Assembly: GCA_964613585.1 (NCBI GenBank)
Contig: CAZTHL010000057.1
Coordinates: 1-22,719, forward strand
Length of the DNA: 22,719 nucleotides
Reading direction: 5' to 3'
From: CAZTHL01 sp964613585
GTDB taxonomy: Bacteria; Pseudomonadota; Alphaproteobacteria; DSM-16000; Inquilinaceae
Positions 1 to 6,629 of the stretch are shown piece after piece (the stretch's first letter is position 1; each line of letters opens with the position of its first letter). The position numbers and the translations under genes were made by a program. The notes under the pieces are model-generated. The model worked only from the letters and a program-made list of their open reading frames with translations, had not been told where the DNA came from and searched no databases.

Positions 1-26
1 CCGCGCCGGGAAGGTGAGGGATGGCT

Positions 27-101
27 TGGCTGGGGCGGCAGGATTCGAACCTGCGCATGGCGGTACCAAAAACCGCTGCCTTACCGCTTGGCTACGCCCC
101 A
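27..101 (-). tRNA. tRNA-Gln (anticodon UUG)
   Basis: The minus strand folds into a complete tRNA. The seven-pair acceptor stem is TGGGGCG/CGCCCCA (101-95 with 37-31). The anticodon stem GCGGT/ACCGC encloses a seven-base loop TTTTGGT that reads anticodon TTG. The T-arm holds GGTTCGAATCC. The discriminator base is G and CCA is encoded in the DNA (29-27). Glutamine identity follows from the UUG anticodon and the U1-A72 pair typical of tRNA-Gln. It is transcribed away from the Sel1-repeat gene. Confidence 0.97.
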
Positions 102-116
102 CCGTCGTCGGCGCGG

Positions 117-145
117 AGGCTACCGGCAAACACATAGGCCATCAA
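117..145 (-). promoter_or_regulatory. candidate sigma-70 promoter for tRNA-Gln
   Basis: On the minus strand TTGATG (145-140) and TAGCCT (122-117) are separated by exactly 17 bp. They lie 15 bp upstream of the mature tRNA 5' end, which is the usual position for a tRNA promoter with a short leader. The -10 matches consensus at only 3 of 6 positions, so this is a positional argument more than a sequence one. Confidence 0.35.
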
Positions 146-243
146 GCGCCGGCGCCGCTGCGGCCGGTTGGATCCACCGGACGGGCCGTTGCGTCCGCGG
201 AACGCGCCTCCTAAGACTTGCTTAAGCTCAAGGGTTCTTGAAT

Positions 244-259
244 CTCGGCAATCGCCGAG
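244..259. other. short hairpin in the leader of the Sel1-repeat gene
   Basis: CTCGGC (244-249) and GCCGAG (254-259) form a perfect 6-bp stem with an AATC loop, 21 bp upstream of the ATG at 281. It could lie in the 5' UTR. No regulatory role can be assigned from sequence. Confidence 0.35.
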
Positions 260-280
260 GCAGGCACGAACAGGCTGGCC

Positions 281-2101
281 ATGACGGACCGACATCCCAC
301 GGACGAGCCGCAGCCGTCCCATGAACCGGCACCGGAGGACGGTCTGCCGGCGGACGATCCGGTTCTGGTCGAGGTCCGCCGGCTGGCCCGGCGGGTCGAC
401 CGGCTCGAGACGGGGCTGGAGCGCCTGCTGGCGCAGGACCGGCCGCCGCCGGCCTCCGGCGAGACCATCCGTATCGAGCGGCCGCCGGTGCCCGACCCCG
501 AGAGCCGTCAGCGGCACGCCCGGATCGCCGAGCGCGTGGCCGAGCGGGCGCTCGCGACCGGACAGCTGCCGATCCCCCGTGACCCCGCCGACGGGTCCCC
601 GATTGAGCCCGACCCGACCGATCCCCGCCCGACCGGGCCCGGCCGCCTCGACCCTGGCCGGCCGCTCCTGTCCGCCGACACGCCGTCGGGGCCGGTGCCT
701 CGCCGCCGCCGCCCGGTCGCGCCGGTCGCCGCCTGGGTGGGCGTGGTTGTCGCGATCATCGGCGGCGTCGCCTTCTGGCTCCAGCGGGACCGGGAGATCT
801 CCGCCGAGCTGCGCAGCCGGGTCGCCGAGACCTACCAGGATGTGATCGACGGCGAGGCCGACGAGACGATCACCGTCACCGGCCAAGTGCCGCTGCCGCC
901 GGACGAGACGCTCGCCGGGGCCGGACCGCTTCCGGGGGACGACGCCGCCATTCCGGTGGCGACCAGGGACGACGCAGCGATGGCGGTGGCGGCGCCGCCC
1001 GCAGACGATCAGGAGGCCGATCCTGCTGCCACCGGGGCCGTGCCCGGGTCCGCCGAGGCGCCGGCCGGTGCGACAAGGGCCGAGGCGCCGGCCGGCGGGA
1101 CAGGGGCCGAGGCGCCGGCCGGCGGGACAGGGGCCGAGGCGCCGGCCGGCGGGACAGGGACCGAGCCGACGACGGCGGATGATGGTCCCGCGGTCGCGGC
1201 CGGGCCGCCGGGCGAGGTCGAGGAGGCTGCGCCGGTGGCGCTCGACCCGGCGCGGGCGCCGCTGCCCGAGGAGGCCGCGCCGGAGCTCGAGGCCCTGGCG
1301 CGGCGGGCGCTCTCCGGCAATCCCGAGGCACAGCACGATCTCGCCACGGTCTACGCTCTCGGCAATCGGGTGCCACAGAACTTCGAGCGGGCGGCCTATT
1401 GGTACGGCCAGTCGGCCGACGCCGGAATCGTCAACGCGCGCTATAATCTGGGCGTGCTGCAGACCCGCGGCATGGGTGTGCCACGGGACGTCGGGTCGGC
1501 GTTCCGCCAGTTCCGGCAGGCCGCCGAGGCCGGGCACCCGGACGCCCAGAATGCCCTGGGGCTGGCCTACCTGCAGGGCAACGGCGTCGAGCGTGACGTG
1601 CTGCGCGCCGCGGCCTGGTTCCAGGAGGCCCACGCCGCCGGCAATCCGCAGGGCGCCTACAATCTCGGCCGCATCTTCGAGCAGGGGGTCGACGGCGCGC
1701 CCGATCTGACGGCCGCGGCCGGCTGGTACCAGGCGGCCGCGGACGCCGGCGACGCGGACGCGGCCGCGGCGCTGGAGCGCGTCGCCGAGGCCGTGGACGA
1801 GATCCCGGAGGAGCCGCCGCCGATGCGCGCCTCCCTGCCGCCGCCGGACCGCCCGGCCGAGGCCGCCGCGCTCGACCCGGCCGAAGCCGCCTCCGGCGAG
1901 GCGCTTGACCGCGAGGCGATCCGCGAGCTTCAGCGCCTTCTGGCCCGGCTCGGCCACGATCCGGGGCCGGCCGACGGGCTGATGGGCTCGCGCACCGCGG
2001 CGGCCATCGAGAGCTTCCAGGAGGCGCGTGGGCTCACCGTCACCGGCGAGCCGACCACGGGGCTGCTCAACGCCCTGCGCCAAGTGGCGGAGCAGCGCTA
2101 A
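281..2101 (+). CDS. Sel1-repeat / peptidoglycan-binding membrane protein (PodJ-like layout)
   Basis: This 606-aa protein has four parts. Residues 1-145 are Pro/Arg-rich and probably cytoplasmic. One transmembrane helix spans about residues 146-165 (AAWVGVVVAIIGGVAFWL). A Pro/Ala/Gly-rich linker with four 9-residue repeats (259-294) follows. Then come Sel1-type helical repeats at about 335-510 (for example NPEAQHDLATVYALG, GHPDAQNALGLAYLQGNGV) and a C-terminal peptidoglycan_binding_1 domain at about 544-602 (LQRLLARLGHDPGPADGLMG). The order TM, Sel1, PG-binding matches the periplasmic half of the polar organiser PodJ, although the long cytoplasmic coiled coil of PodJ is absent. A role at the cell wall or in cell polarity is inferred. 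The start at 281 is the first ATG in frame, but no strong Shine-Dalgarno is visible. The gene diverges from the tRNA and converges with ispE. Confidence 0.9.
   Translation: MTDRHPTDEPQPSHEPAPEDGLPADDPVLVEVRRLARRVDRLETGLERLLAQDRPPPASGETIRIERPPVPDPESRQRHARIAERVAERALATGQLPIPRDPADGSPIEPDPTDPRPTGPGRLDPGRPLLSADTPSGPVPRRRRPVAPVAAWVGVVVAIIGGVAFWLQRDREISAELRSRVAETYQDVIDGEADETITVTGQVPLPPDETLAGAGPLPGDDAAIPVATRDDAAMAVAAPPADDQEADPAATGAVPGSAEAPAGATRAEAPAGGTGAEAPAGGTGAEAPAGGTGTEPTTADDGPAVAAGPPGEVEEAAPVALDPARAPLPEEAAPELEALARRALSGNPEAQHDLATVYALGNRVPQNFERAAYWYGQSADAGIVNARYNLGVLQTRGMGVPRDVGSAFRQFRQAAEAGHPDAQNALGLAYLQGNGVERDVLRAAAWFQEAHAAGNPQGAYNLGRIFEQGVDGAPDLTAAAGWYQAAADAGDADAAAALERVAEAVDEIPEEPPPMRASLPPPDRPAEAAALDPAEAASGEALDREAIRELQRLLARLGHDPGPADGLMGSRTAAAIESFQEARGLTVTGEPTTGLLNALRQVAEQR
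1055..1162 (+). repeat. four tandem 27-bp repeats inside the Sel1-protein gene
   Basis: Four head-to-tail copies start at 1055, 1082, 1109 and 1136. They encode EAPAGATRA, EAPAGGTGA, EAPAGGTGA and EAPAGGTGT. The unit is 9 codons, so copy-number change keeps the frame and only alters the length of the flexible linker between the membrane helix and the Sel1 repeats. Copies 2 and 3 are identical, which indicates recent duplication. Confidence 0.95.
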
Positions 2102-2152
2102 AGCGTTTCCGTGTGCTGCGGAGTCTGCGAGGCTCCTTGAGCCGGAAACGCT
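2102..2152. terminator. 10-bp inverted repeat after the Sel1 gene, possible terminator or dispersed repeat
   Basis: AGCGTTTCCG (2102-2111) is perfectly complementary to CGGAAACGCT (2143-2152) across a 31-nt interior. It begins directly after the TAA of the Sel1 gene and lies between convergent genes. It could stop transcription from one or both sides, but there is no U-tract and the loop is long. It may instead be a copy of a genome-dispersed palindrome. The rest of the space to 2355 shows nothing else. Confidence 0.45.
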
Positions 2153-2355
2153 CTACCTCAGGGGCTCGACGCGGGTTCTTCCGAACGTCCGATCCTTAAC
2201 GCCGTGCGTCTCCCGCGCCGCCCCGGCAACGCCCGTCGTCCGGCGCAGGCGTGCCGGCTCAGCGTGTCGGCCGTTCGCAAGCGGAGGTCCGAGCAGGCGC
2301 TGGCTCGGAAGCTGGCGAGGAGCGAGGCGCCCACCGGCGCCGCGATCGGGGCCCG

Positions 2356-3243
2356 CTACAGGAATCGGGCGCGGCGGACCCACCAGCCGGGCCGGGCCGC
2401 GGCCAGCGCGCGCGCCGCCTGATCGGCCGCGGTCGAGTCCGCGTACAGGCCGAAGCAGGTGGCGCCGCTGCCCGACATGCGCGCCAGCCGGCAGCCGGGC
2501 GTGGCGGCCAGCCGGCGCTCCGCCTCGGCGATCACCGGGGCCAACGCTCGGGCCGCCGGCGCCAGATCGTTGCGTCGTTCCGCGATAATGTCGATCAGGT
2601 CGGCCGGCCGAGCCGGTCGCTCGTCGAAGGTGCCCGGTCCGGAAAAGTCGCCGGCGCGGGTCCGGAACACGTCGGCGGTCGATACCGGCACCGCCGGATT
2701 GGCCAGCACCGCCGGCAGCCCGGCGAGGTCGGGGCCGGCCGCCAGGGTCTCGCCGATGCCGGAGACAAACCGCGTCGCCGAGGCCAGGCACACCGGCACG
2801 TCCGCGCCAAGCCGCGCCAGCCCGGACCCCAGGACGGCGGCCGGATCGACCTCCCAGAGACGCCCCAGGGCGCGCAGCACCGCCGCGGCGTCGGCCGAGC
2901 CGCCGCCGATGCCGCTCGACACCGGCAACTCCTTGGTCAGGTGCACGGCGACATCGGGTGGCCGGTCGAGCGCCGCGGCAAGGCGGCGGGCGGCGTGCAG
3001 CACCAGATTGTCCTCGCCCGCCGGCAGGTCGGCGGCGTGCCGTCCGTCCAGCGTCAGACGTGGCCCGGCCCCGGGCGCCGGTGCCACCGTGACACGGTCG
3101 CCGAGGTCGACGAAGCCGACCAGGCTGTCCAGCAGATGATAGCCGTCCGGCCGGCGGCCGACGACATGGAGATAGAGATTGATCTTGGCCGGCGCCGGCT
3201 CGGCGATCCGGCCGCCGGCGGCCAGCGCTGCCCGGGAGCCCAT
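2356..3243 (-). CDS. ispE: 4-diphosphocytidyl-2-C-methyl-D-erythritol kinase IspE
   Basis: IspE phosphorylates the 2-hydroxyl of CDP-methylerythritol with ATP in the cytoplasmic non-mevalonate (MEP) isoprenoid pathway. The 295-aa product has the GHMP-kinase signatures in order. PAKINLYLHVVGRRPDGYH lies at 18-36 with catalytic Lys20. The ATP-binding glycine loop PVSSGIGGGSADAA is at 107-120. The active-site Asp is in GADVP (147-151), and MSGSGATCFGLY is near the C-terminus. Length is normal for the family. The reading frame is open further upstream, but ATG at 3243 puts PAKIN at the expected distance and avoids overlap with the upstream gene. It follows the TPR-protein gene by 23 bp and is probably cotranscribed with it. 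That pairing is common in Alphaproteobacteria. Confidence 0.95.
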   Translation of the reverse strand: MGSRAALAAGGRIAEPAPAKINLYLHVVGRRPDGYHLLDSLVGFVDLGDRVTVAPAPGAGPRLTLDGRHAADLPAGEDNLVLHAARRLAAALDRPPDVAVHLTKELPVSSGIGGGSADAAAVLRALGRLWEVDPAAVLGSGLARLGADVPVCLASATRFVSGIGETLAAGPDLAGLPAVLANPAVPVSTADVFRTRAGDFSGPGTFDERPARPADLIDIIAERRNDLAPAARALAPVIAEAERRLAATPGCRLARMSGSGATCFGLYADSTAADQAARALAAARPGWWVRRARFL

Positions 3244-3266
3244 GGCCGGCGTCGACCGCCCATCCG

Positions 3267-5075
3267 CTAGTGGGTGACCGGGTCCGGCTGCTCCTCGGCG
3301 GTGCCGTCCCGGCTGATCGCGTCCGACAGGATCGCCGGATCGACCAGCCCGTTGGCCAGCTTGTCCTCGATCGCCAGGATCAGATCCCGTTCCTCGGCGT
3401 CGCGCAACGCCTTGCGCCACTGGAAGCGGGCCTCGGTGCGCCGGCCGACCATCCAGTAGGCGTCGCCCAGATGGTCGTTGATGACGGCGTCGCCCGGCCG
3501 CAGCGCCGCCGCGCGTTCGAGCTCGACGACCGCCTCGTCCAGGCGGCCGGTGCGGAAGTAGACCCAGCCCAGGCTGTCGACGATGTAGCCGTCGTTCGGC
3601 ATCATCTCGACCGCCTTGCGCACCATCTCCTCGGCCCGGTCGAGATGCTCGCCGCGGTCGATCCAGGAGTATCCCAGGTAGTTGAGCAGGCTGGCATGCT
3701 CCGGCTCGATCTCGACGGCGGCCAGCAGATCGGCCTCGGCGCGCTCCCAGTTCCTGGCGCGCTCGAGCGCGATGCCGCGCCGATACAGGAACGTCCAGTC
3801 CCGGCTCAGCCGCTCCGGCGCGCGCTCAAAGGCGCGGTCGTAGGCCGCGACCGCCTGGTCGAAGCGCTCGTTCGCGCGGTGCAGGTCGCCCAGCCGGATC
3901 AGCGGCTCCGGATTGTCCGGCCGCTCGCCGGCCATGGTCTCGAGCAGCGCGCCGGCGTCGTCGAGACGCTCCAGATCCTCCAGGGCCTCGGCCATGCGCA
4001 GCCGGGCCGACCAGGCCACCGGGGTTCCGGCCGGCACCGCCGCCAGAACGTCGAGGGCGTCGTCGTGGCGATCCTGGTCGCTCAGCAGATCGCCGATCAG
4101 AATCTGCGCGAGCGCGAAGTCCGGACGCAGATGAAGCGCGAGCCGCGTATAGATCTGCGCCAGGTCGTTGGCGCCCTCGTCCTGGATCAGGCTGGCGATC
4201 TGGAACAGAGCCTCCGCCGCGCCGTCCACGGGGCCGTTGATGGGCCGTTGGGGGCCAAGCCCCTGCTCCAGCCGCTCCCGGGCCGGCGCGACGATGACGC
4301 TGTACGGATGCCCGTCCTGGTAGCCGTCATAGACGGCCCGAGCCCGCTCGATGTCGCCCTGCTCCTCGAAGAAGGCGCCGGCCGACAGCACCAGCCGCAC
4401 GGTGTCGCTGCCCTCGAGGGCGGTCTCGTAGGCGGCGCGCGCCGCCTCCGACTCGCCGGCGCCGTCCAGGATCAGCGCCTTGTGCATGGCCCCCAGCGCG
4501 GCCAGGCCGTCGATCTCGATGAAGGCCTGGAGCGTGTCCAGCGCGGCGCCGGCATCGCCCTGGCCCGCCTGCGCCCAGCCGGCCAGCAGCGGCTGGACGA
4601 AGCGGGAAATGCCGGTCTTCTCCAACGCTTGGAGATGCTCGAGCGCCGCCGCGGGGCGGTTCCCGCGCAGCGCGTCGACGGCGAGAGCGGTGCGCGACAG
4701 CGGGTCCGAGGGATCGCGCTCGACGACCCGACGGGCGAGGTCGACGGCCTCGGCCATGCGGCCGCCGGCGAGCGCCACGGTGAAGGCGCGCCTCTGCAGA
4801 TGGGCGTTGTCCAGATCAAAGGACAGCGCCTGCAAGAGGTAGCGGACGGCCGAATCCAGGTCCTTTTTCTGCACCGCGAAGCTGCCCGCCAGGTAGGCTC
4901 CGGCCTGGGTCTGCGCCGCGGCGTCGAGCCGGCCGACCTCGGGCACCACGGAGCGGCTGGCCAGCCCGCCTTCGGCATGCGCGGCCGGGCTGACGGCTGC
5001 CAGGCCGAGCCCCAGGGCGACCGCCATGGCGGCGCTCGGAAGCCGCTTGAGCTGATCCCGCCGTCCTCGTGTCAT
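3267..5075 (-). CDS. exported tetratricopeptide-repeat (TPR) protein
   Basis: The 602-aa protein has a clear Sec signal: basic residues up to about 11, a hydrophobic stretch at 15-28, and cleavage likely after AHA-34. The rest is almost entirely helical TPR repeats. Examples are AYLAGSFAVQKKDLDSAVRYLLQ, PLIRLGDLHRANERFDQAVAAYDRAF and SLGWVYFRTGRLDEAVVELERA (shown in part). It probably acts as a periplasmic or outer-membrane-associated scaffold, with no catalytic motif seen. The start at 5075 is supported by GAGGA about 9 nt upstream (5084-5088) and by the signal peptide beginning there. The open frame extends much further upstream, but that part is not signal-like and is treated as untranslated. 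The ispE gene follows 23 bp downstream. Confidence 0.88.
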   Translation of the reverse strand: MTRGRRDQLKRLPSAAMAVALGLGLAAVSPAAHAEGGLASRSVVPEVGRLDAAAQTQAGAYLAGSFAVQKKDLDSAVRYLLQALSFDLDNAHLQRRAFTVALAGGRMAEAVDLARRVVERDPSDPLSRTALAVDALRGNRPAAALEHLQALEKTGISRFVQPLLAGWAQAGQGDAGAALDTLQAFIEIDGLAALGAMHKALILDGAGESEAARAAYETALEGSDTVRLVLSAGAFFEEQGDIERARAVYDGYQDGHPYSVIVAPARERLEQGLGPQRPINGPVDGAAEALFQIASLIQDEGANDLAQIYTRLALHLRPDFALAQILIGDLLSDQDRHDDALDVLAAVPAGTPVAWSARLRMAEALEDLERLDDAGALLETMAGERPDNPEPLIRLGDLHRANERFDQAVAAYDRAFERAPERLSRDWTFLYRRGIALERARNWERAEADLLAAVEIEPEHASLLNYLGYSWIDRGEHLDRAEEMVRKAVEMMPNDGYIVDSLGWVYFRTGRLDEAVVELERAAALRPGDAVINDHLGDAYWMVGRRTEARFQWRKALRDAEERDLILAIEDKLANGLVDPAILSDAISRDGTAEEQPDPVTH

Positions 5076-5278
5076 CGTGCCATCCTCTTGACTGCTGACT
5101 GCGCCGCTGCCGTGTCCGGGAAATGCCCGGCTCAGAATTGTTTTTGTGAGCCTAAGATGTCCTTGCCCCATAGGACAATACCGCACCGTTCTCCGGCTCC
5201 AGCGGCATGCCGGCAACGCCCATCGTCTGACAAGCGACAAGCATGGGACGGGCCGGCCGGCGACCCGGAGCGACCGGC

Positions 5279-5309
5279 GTCCGGCCGTCCGGCCGTCCGG
5301 CCGTCCGGG
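5279..5309. repeat. 8-bp tandem repeat GTCCGGCC, about four copies
   Basis: GTCCGGCC is repeated three times in a row from 5279, followed by a fourth, slightly diverged copy ending near 5309. It is non-coding and lies in the divergent spacer. The self-complementary GGCC/CCGG content lets it form alternative hairpins. It is a likely slippage-prone microsatellite. Confidence 0.85.
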
Positions 5310-5349
5310 AGGATCGGCGCGAAGGGCATCGCCGAAGGCAGGACGTTGC

Positions 5350-5383
5350 GCCACCGGTCCTTTCACGCCACCGGTCCTTTCAC
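5350..5383. repeat. 17-bp perfect direct repeat (two copies)
   Basis: GCCACCGGTCCTTTCAC occurs at 5350-5366 and again immediately at 5367-5383, with no mismatch. Each copy contains ACCGGT. Two adjacent identical 17-mers in a divergent promoter region could be paired operator half-sites or a simple recent duplication. The sequence alone cannot separate these. Confidence 0.85.
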
Positions 5384-5666
5384 AAGGCGTCGCCGCCGCC
5401 GTCGGGCGTGTCCGTGATCGGGAGGCCGGGTGGCGCGAGCGGCGCAGCGGAACCGCTTGCGCCGGACCGCGCCGACGGGCGAAGCTGGCGCGGGGCGGAC
5501 CGGCGGATGTCATTGCCGTGCAGGCCCTGGCCATGCGGCCGTCGGCCCCGAGCCGCTGCTTGACGCAGCCGAGCGGTCGGCTTGTCCCGGGGCTCCGGTC
5601 GTCCCCTGGAGGCCGGATCGAATACAAGACAAATTGAAAGCAATGCCGAGGGAAGGAGCGCACAAC

Positions 5667-6251
5667 ATGAGCATCACCATGGAGTCCGGGACCGCCGAGC
5701 CCGAGGAGCGCGTCAACGGCCTGGATGTGGCGGCCCTCAAGCAGGTCATCGAGGACGTCAAGCAGGATCCGGGCAAGGCCTCGGTGGGATTCGCGGTTCG
5801 CTCGGTCTGGGAGGGCCAGACCCGGAGCGTGACGCGGGTCGACGGCTACACGCTCGCCGGTCAGGACATCCGCCGGGAGTTCGCCATCGCCATCGACGAG
5901 CCGACCGAGCTGCTCGGCACGGACAGCGCGCCCAATCCGCAGGAGATGCTGATGGCCGCGCTGAACGCCTGCATGATCGTCGGCTACGTGGCCGGCGCCG
6001 CGATGCGTGGCATCACGCTGGAGAAGCTGGAGATCGAGACCGCGGGCGCGCTCGACCTGCGCGGCTTCCTCGGGCTCGACGACACGATCCCGCCGGGCTA
6101 CGAGGCGCTGAAGTACACGGTGCGGGTCAAGGGCGACGGCAGCCCCGAGGCCTTTCGGGAGATCCATGAGCGGGTCATGGAGACCTCGCCCAATTACTTC
6201 AACGTCGCCCGGCCGATCCGCCTCGACGCCGACCTCGTGGTGGAGAGCTGA
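5667..6251 (+). CDS. OsmC-family protein with a single conserved cysteine
   Basis: The 194-aa protein belongs to the OsmC/Ohr superfamily, whose members reduce organic hydroperoxides using a Cys pair. The family pattern is seen in TDSAPNPQEMLMAALNACM (peroxidatic-type Cys102 at the start of the central helix), the following YVAGAAMRGI helix, and the C-terminal beta-strand block. The second cysteine position reads TSPNYFNV, with Ser174, and Cys102 is the only Cys in the protein. Peroxidase activity by the usual disulfide mechanism is therefore doubtful, and a thiol-binding or other role is possible. The start at 5667 has GGAAGGAG at 5651-5658. An upstream in-frame ATG at 5643 would include that ribosome site, so it is less likely. 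Confidence 0.88.
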   Translation: MSITMESGTAEPEERVNGLDVAALKQVIEDVKQDPGKASVGFAVRSVWEGQTRSVTRVDGYTLAGQDIRREFAIAIDEPTELLGTDSAPNPQEMLMAALNACMIVGYVAGAAMRGITLEKLEIETAGALDLRGFLGLDDTIPPGYEALKYTVRVKGDGSPEAFREIHERVMETSPNYFNVARPIRLDADLVVES

Positions 6252-6257
6252 TGCCCG

Positions 6258-6285
6258 CGAGCCCATGGCGGTGGCCATGGGCTCG
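6258..6285. terminator. 12-bp perfect hairpin after the osmC-like gene
   Basis: CGAGCCCATGGC (6258-6269) pairs perfectly with GCCATGGGCTCG (6274-6285) around a GGTG loop. It starts 7 bp past the osmC-like stop codon. Position and strength fit a transcription terminator or mRNA 3' stabiliser, although no U-tract follows on either strand. Confidence 0.7.
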
Positions 6286-6296
6286 TGACGGCGCGC

Positions 6297-6506
6297 CCGG
6301 GCGGCGGCAGGGGTGGCGGGCGCGCCACCAGCCCTGCCGCCACCAGCCCTGNNNNNNNNNNNNNNNNNNNNNNNNNNNNNNNNNNNNNNNNNNNNNNNNN
6401 NNNNNNNNNNNNNNNNNNNNNNNNNNNNNNNNNNNNNNNNNNNNNNNNNNNCCGGGCGGCGGCAGGGGTGGCGGGCGCGCCACCAGCCCTGCCGCCACCA
6501 GCCCTG
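6297..6506. repeat. 55-bp direct repeats flanking a 100-N assembly gap
   Basis: Bases 6297-6351 are identical to 6452-6506, and N fills 6352-6451. The unit begins CCGGGCGGCGGCAGGGG and ends GCCACCAGCCCTG. The 13-mer GCCACCAGCCCTG occurs twice inside each unit. Part of the unit (CAGGGGTGGCG against CGCCACCAGCCCTG) is self-complementary with a small bulge. The simplest reading is a tandem array that the assembler could not resolve. A round 100 N usually means the true size is unknown. Confidence 0.9.
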
Positions 6507-6629
6507 TCGACGGGTCGTCTCGGCGGCTCGGCGGCATGAGAGGGCCCGACGTCGGCAATTCTCCCCCGCGGAACGCCGGCCTCGGACGCGCGGCGACGTC
6601 GCGGGGGCCGGCCTCGGCGGGCGGCGCCC

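Larger units (their letters stand above)
5076..5666. other. divergent intergenic region between the TPR and osmC-like genes
   Basis: This is 591 bp without a convincing gene. It must hold promoters for both directions. Close to the TPR gene there are small inverted repeats: CCGGG/CCCGG (5116-5130), GGCTCA/TGAGCC (5129-5134 with 5147-5152) and GTCCT/AGGAC (5159-5163 with 5172-5176). Two short tandem repeats lie further right and are listed separately. Open frames crossing the region have no ribosome site and no family resemblance. No promoter with good -35 and -10 boxes was found. Confidence 0.7.
6252..6629. other. convergent intergenic region with repeat array and assembly gap
   Basis: This region lies between the ends of the osmC-like gene and the DUF3141 gene. 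It holds the 6258-6285 hairpin, two copies of a 55-bp repeat, and 100 N between the copies. Any frame shown through the N run is meaningless. No gene is supported in it. The last 100 bp before the DUF3141 stop show nothing further. Confidence 0.8.

Noticed and set aside
1055..1162. Possible CRISPR-like regular repeat
   Set aside because: The copies are contiguous without spacers and encode a 9-residue protein repeat.
92..2083. 663-codon open frame on the minus strand opposite the Sel1-repeat gene
   Set aside because: Its protein is Arg/Gly-rich low complexity, it also covers intergenic sequence, and the plus strand has clear TM, Sel1 and PG-binding domains. It is an artefact of high GC.
5083..6278. 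Long N-terminal extension of the TPR protein frame
   Set aside because: The part upstream of 5075 is composition-driven and crosses the osmC-like gene. The signal peptide and ribosome site place the start at 5075.
6297..6506. Possible CRISPR array or IS hidden by the N gap
   Set aside because: The flanking repeats are GC-rich with internal duplication and no spacer is visible. No transposase or terminal repeats can be seen, so only a tandem array is supported.
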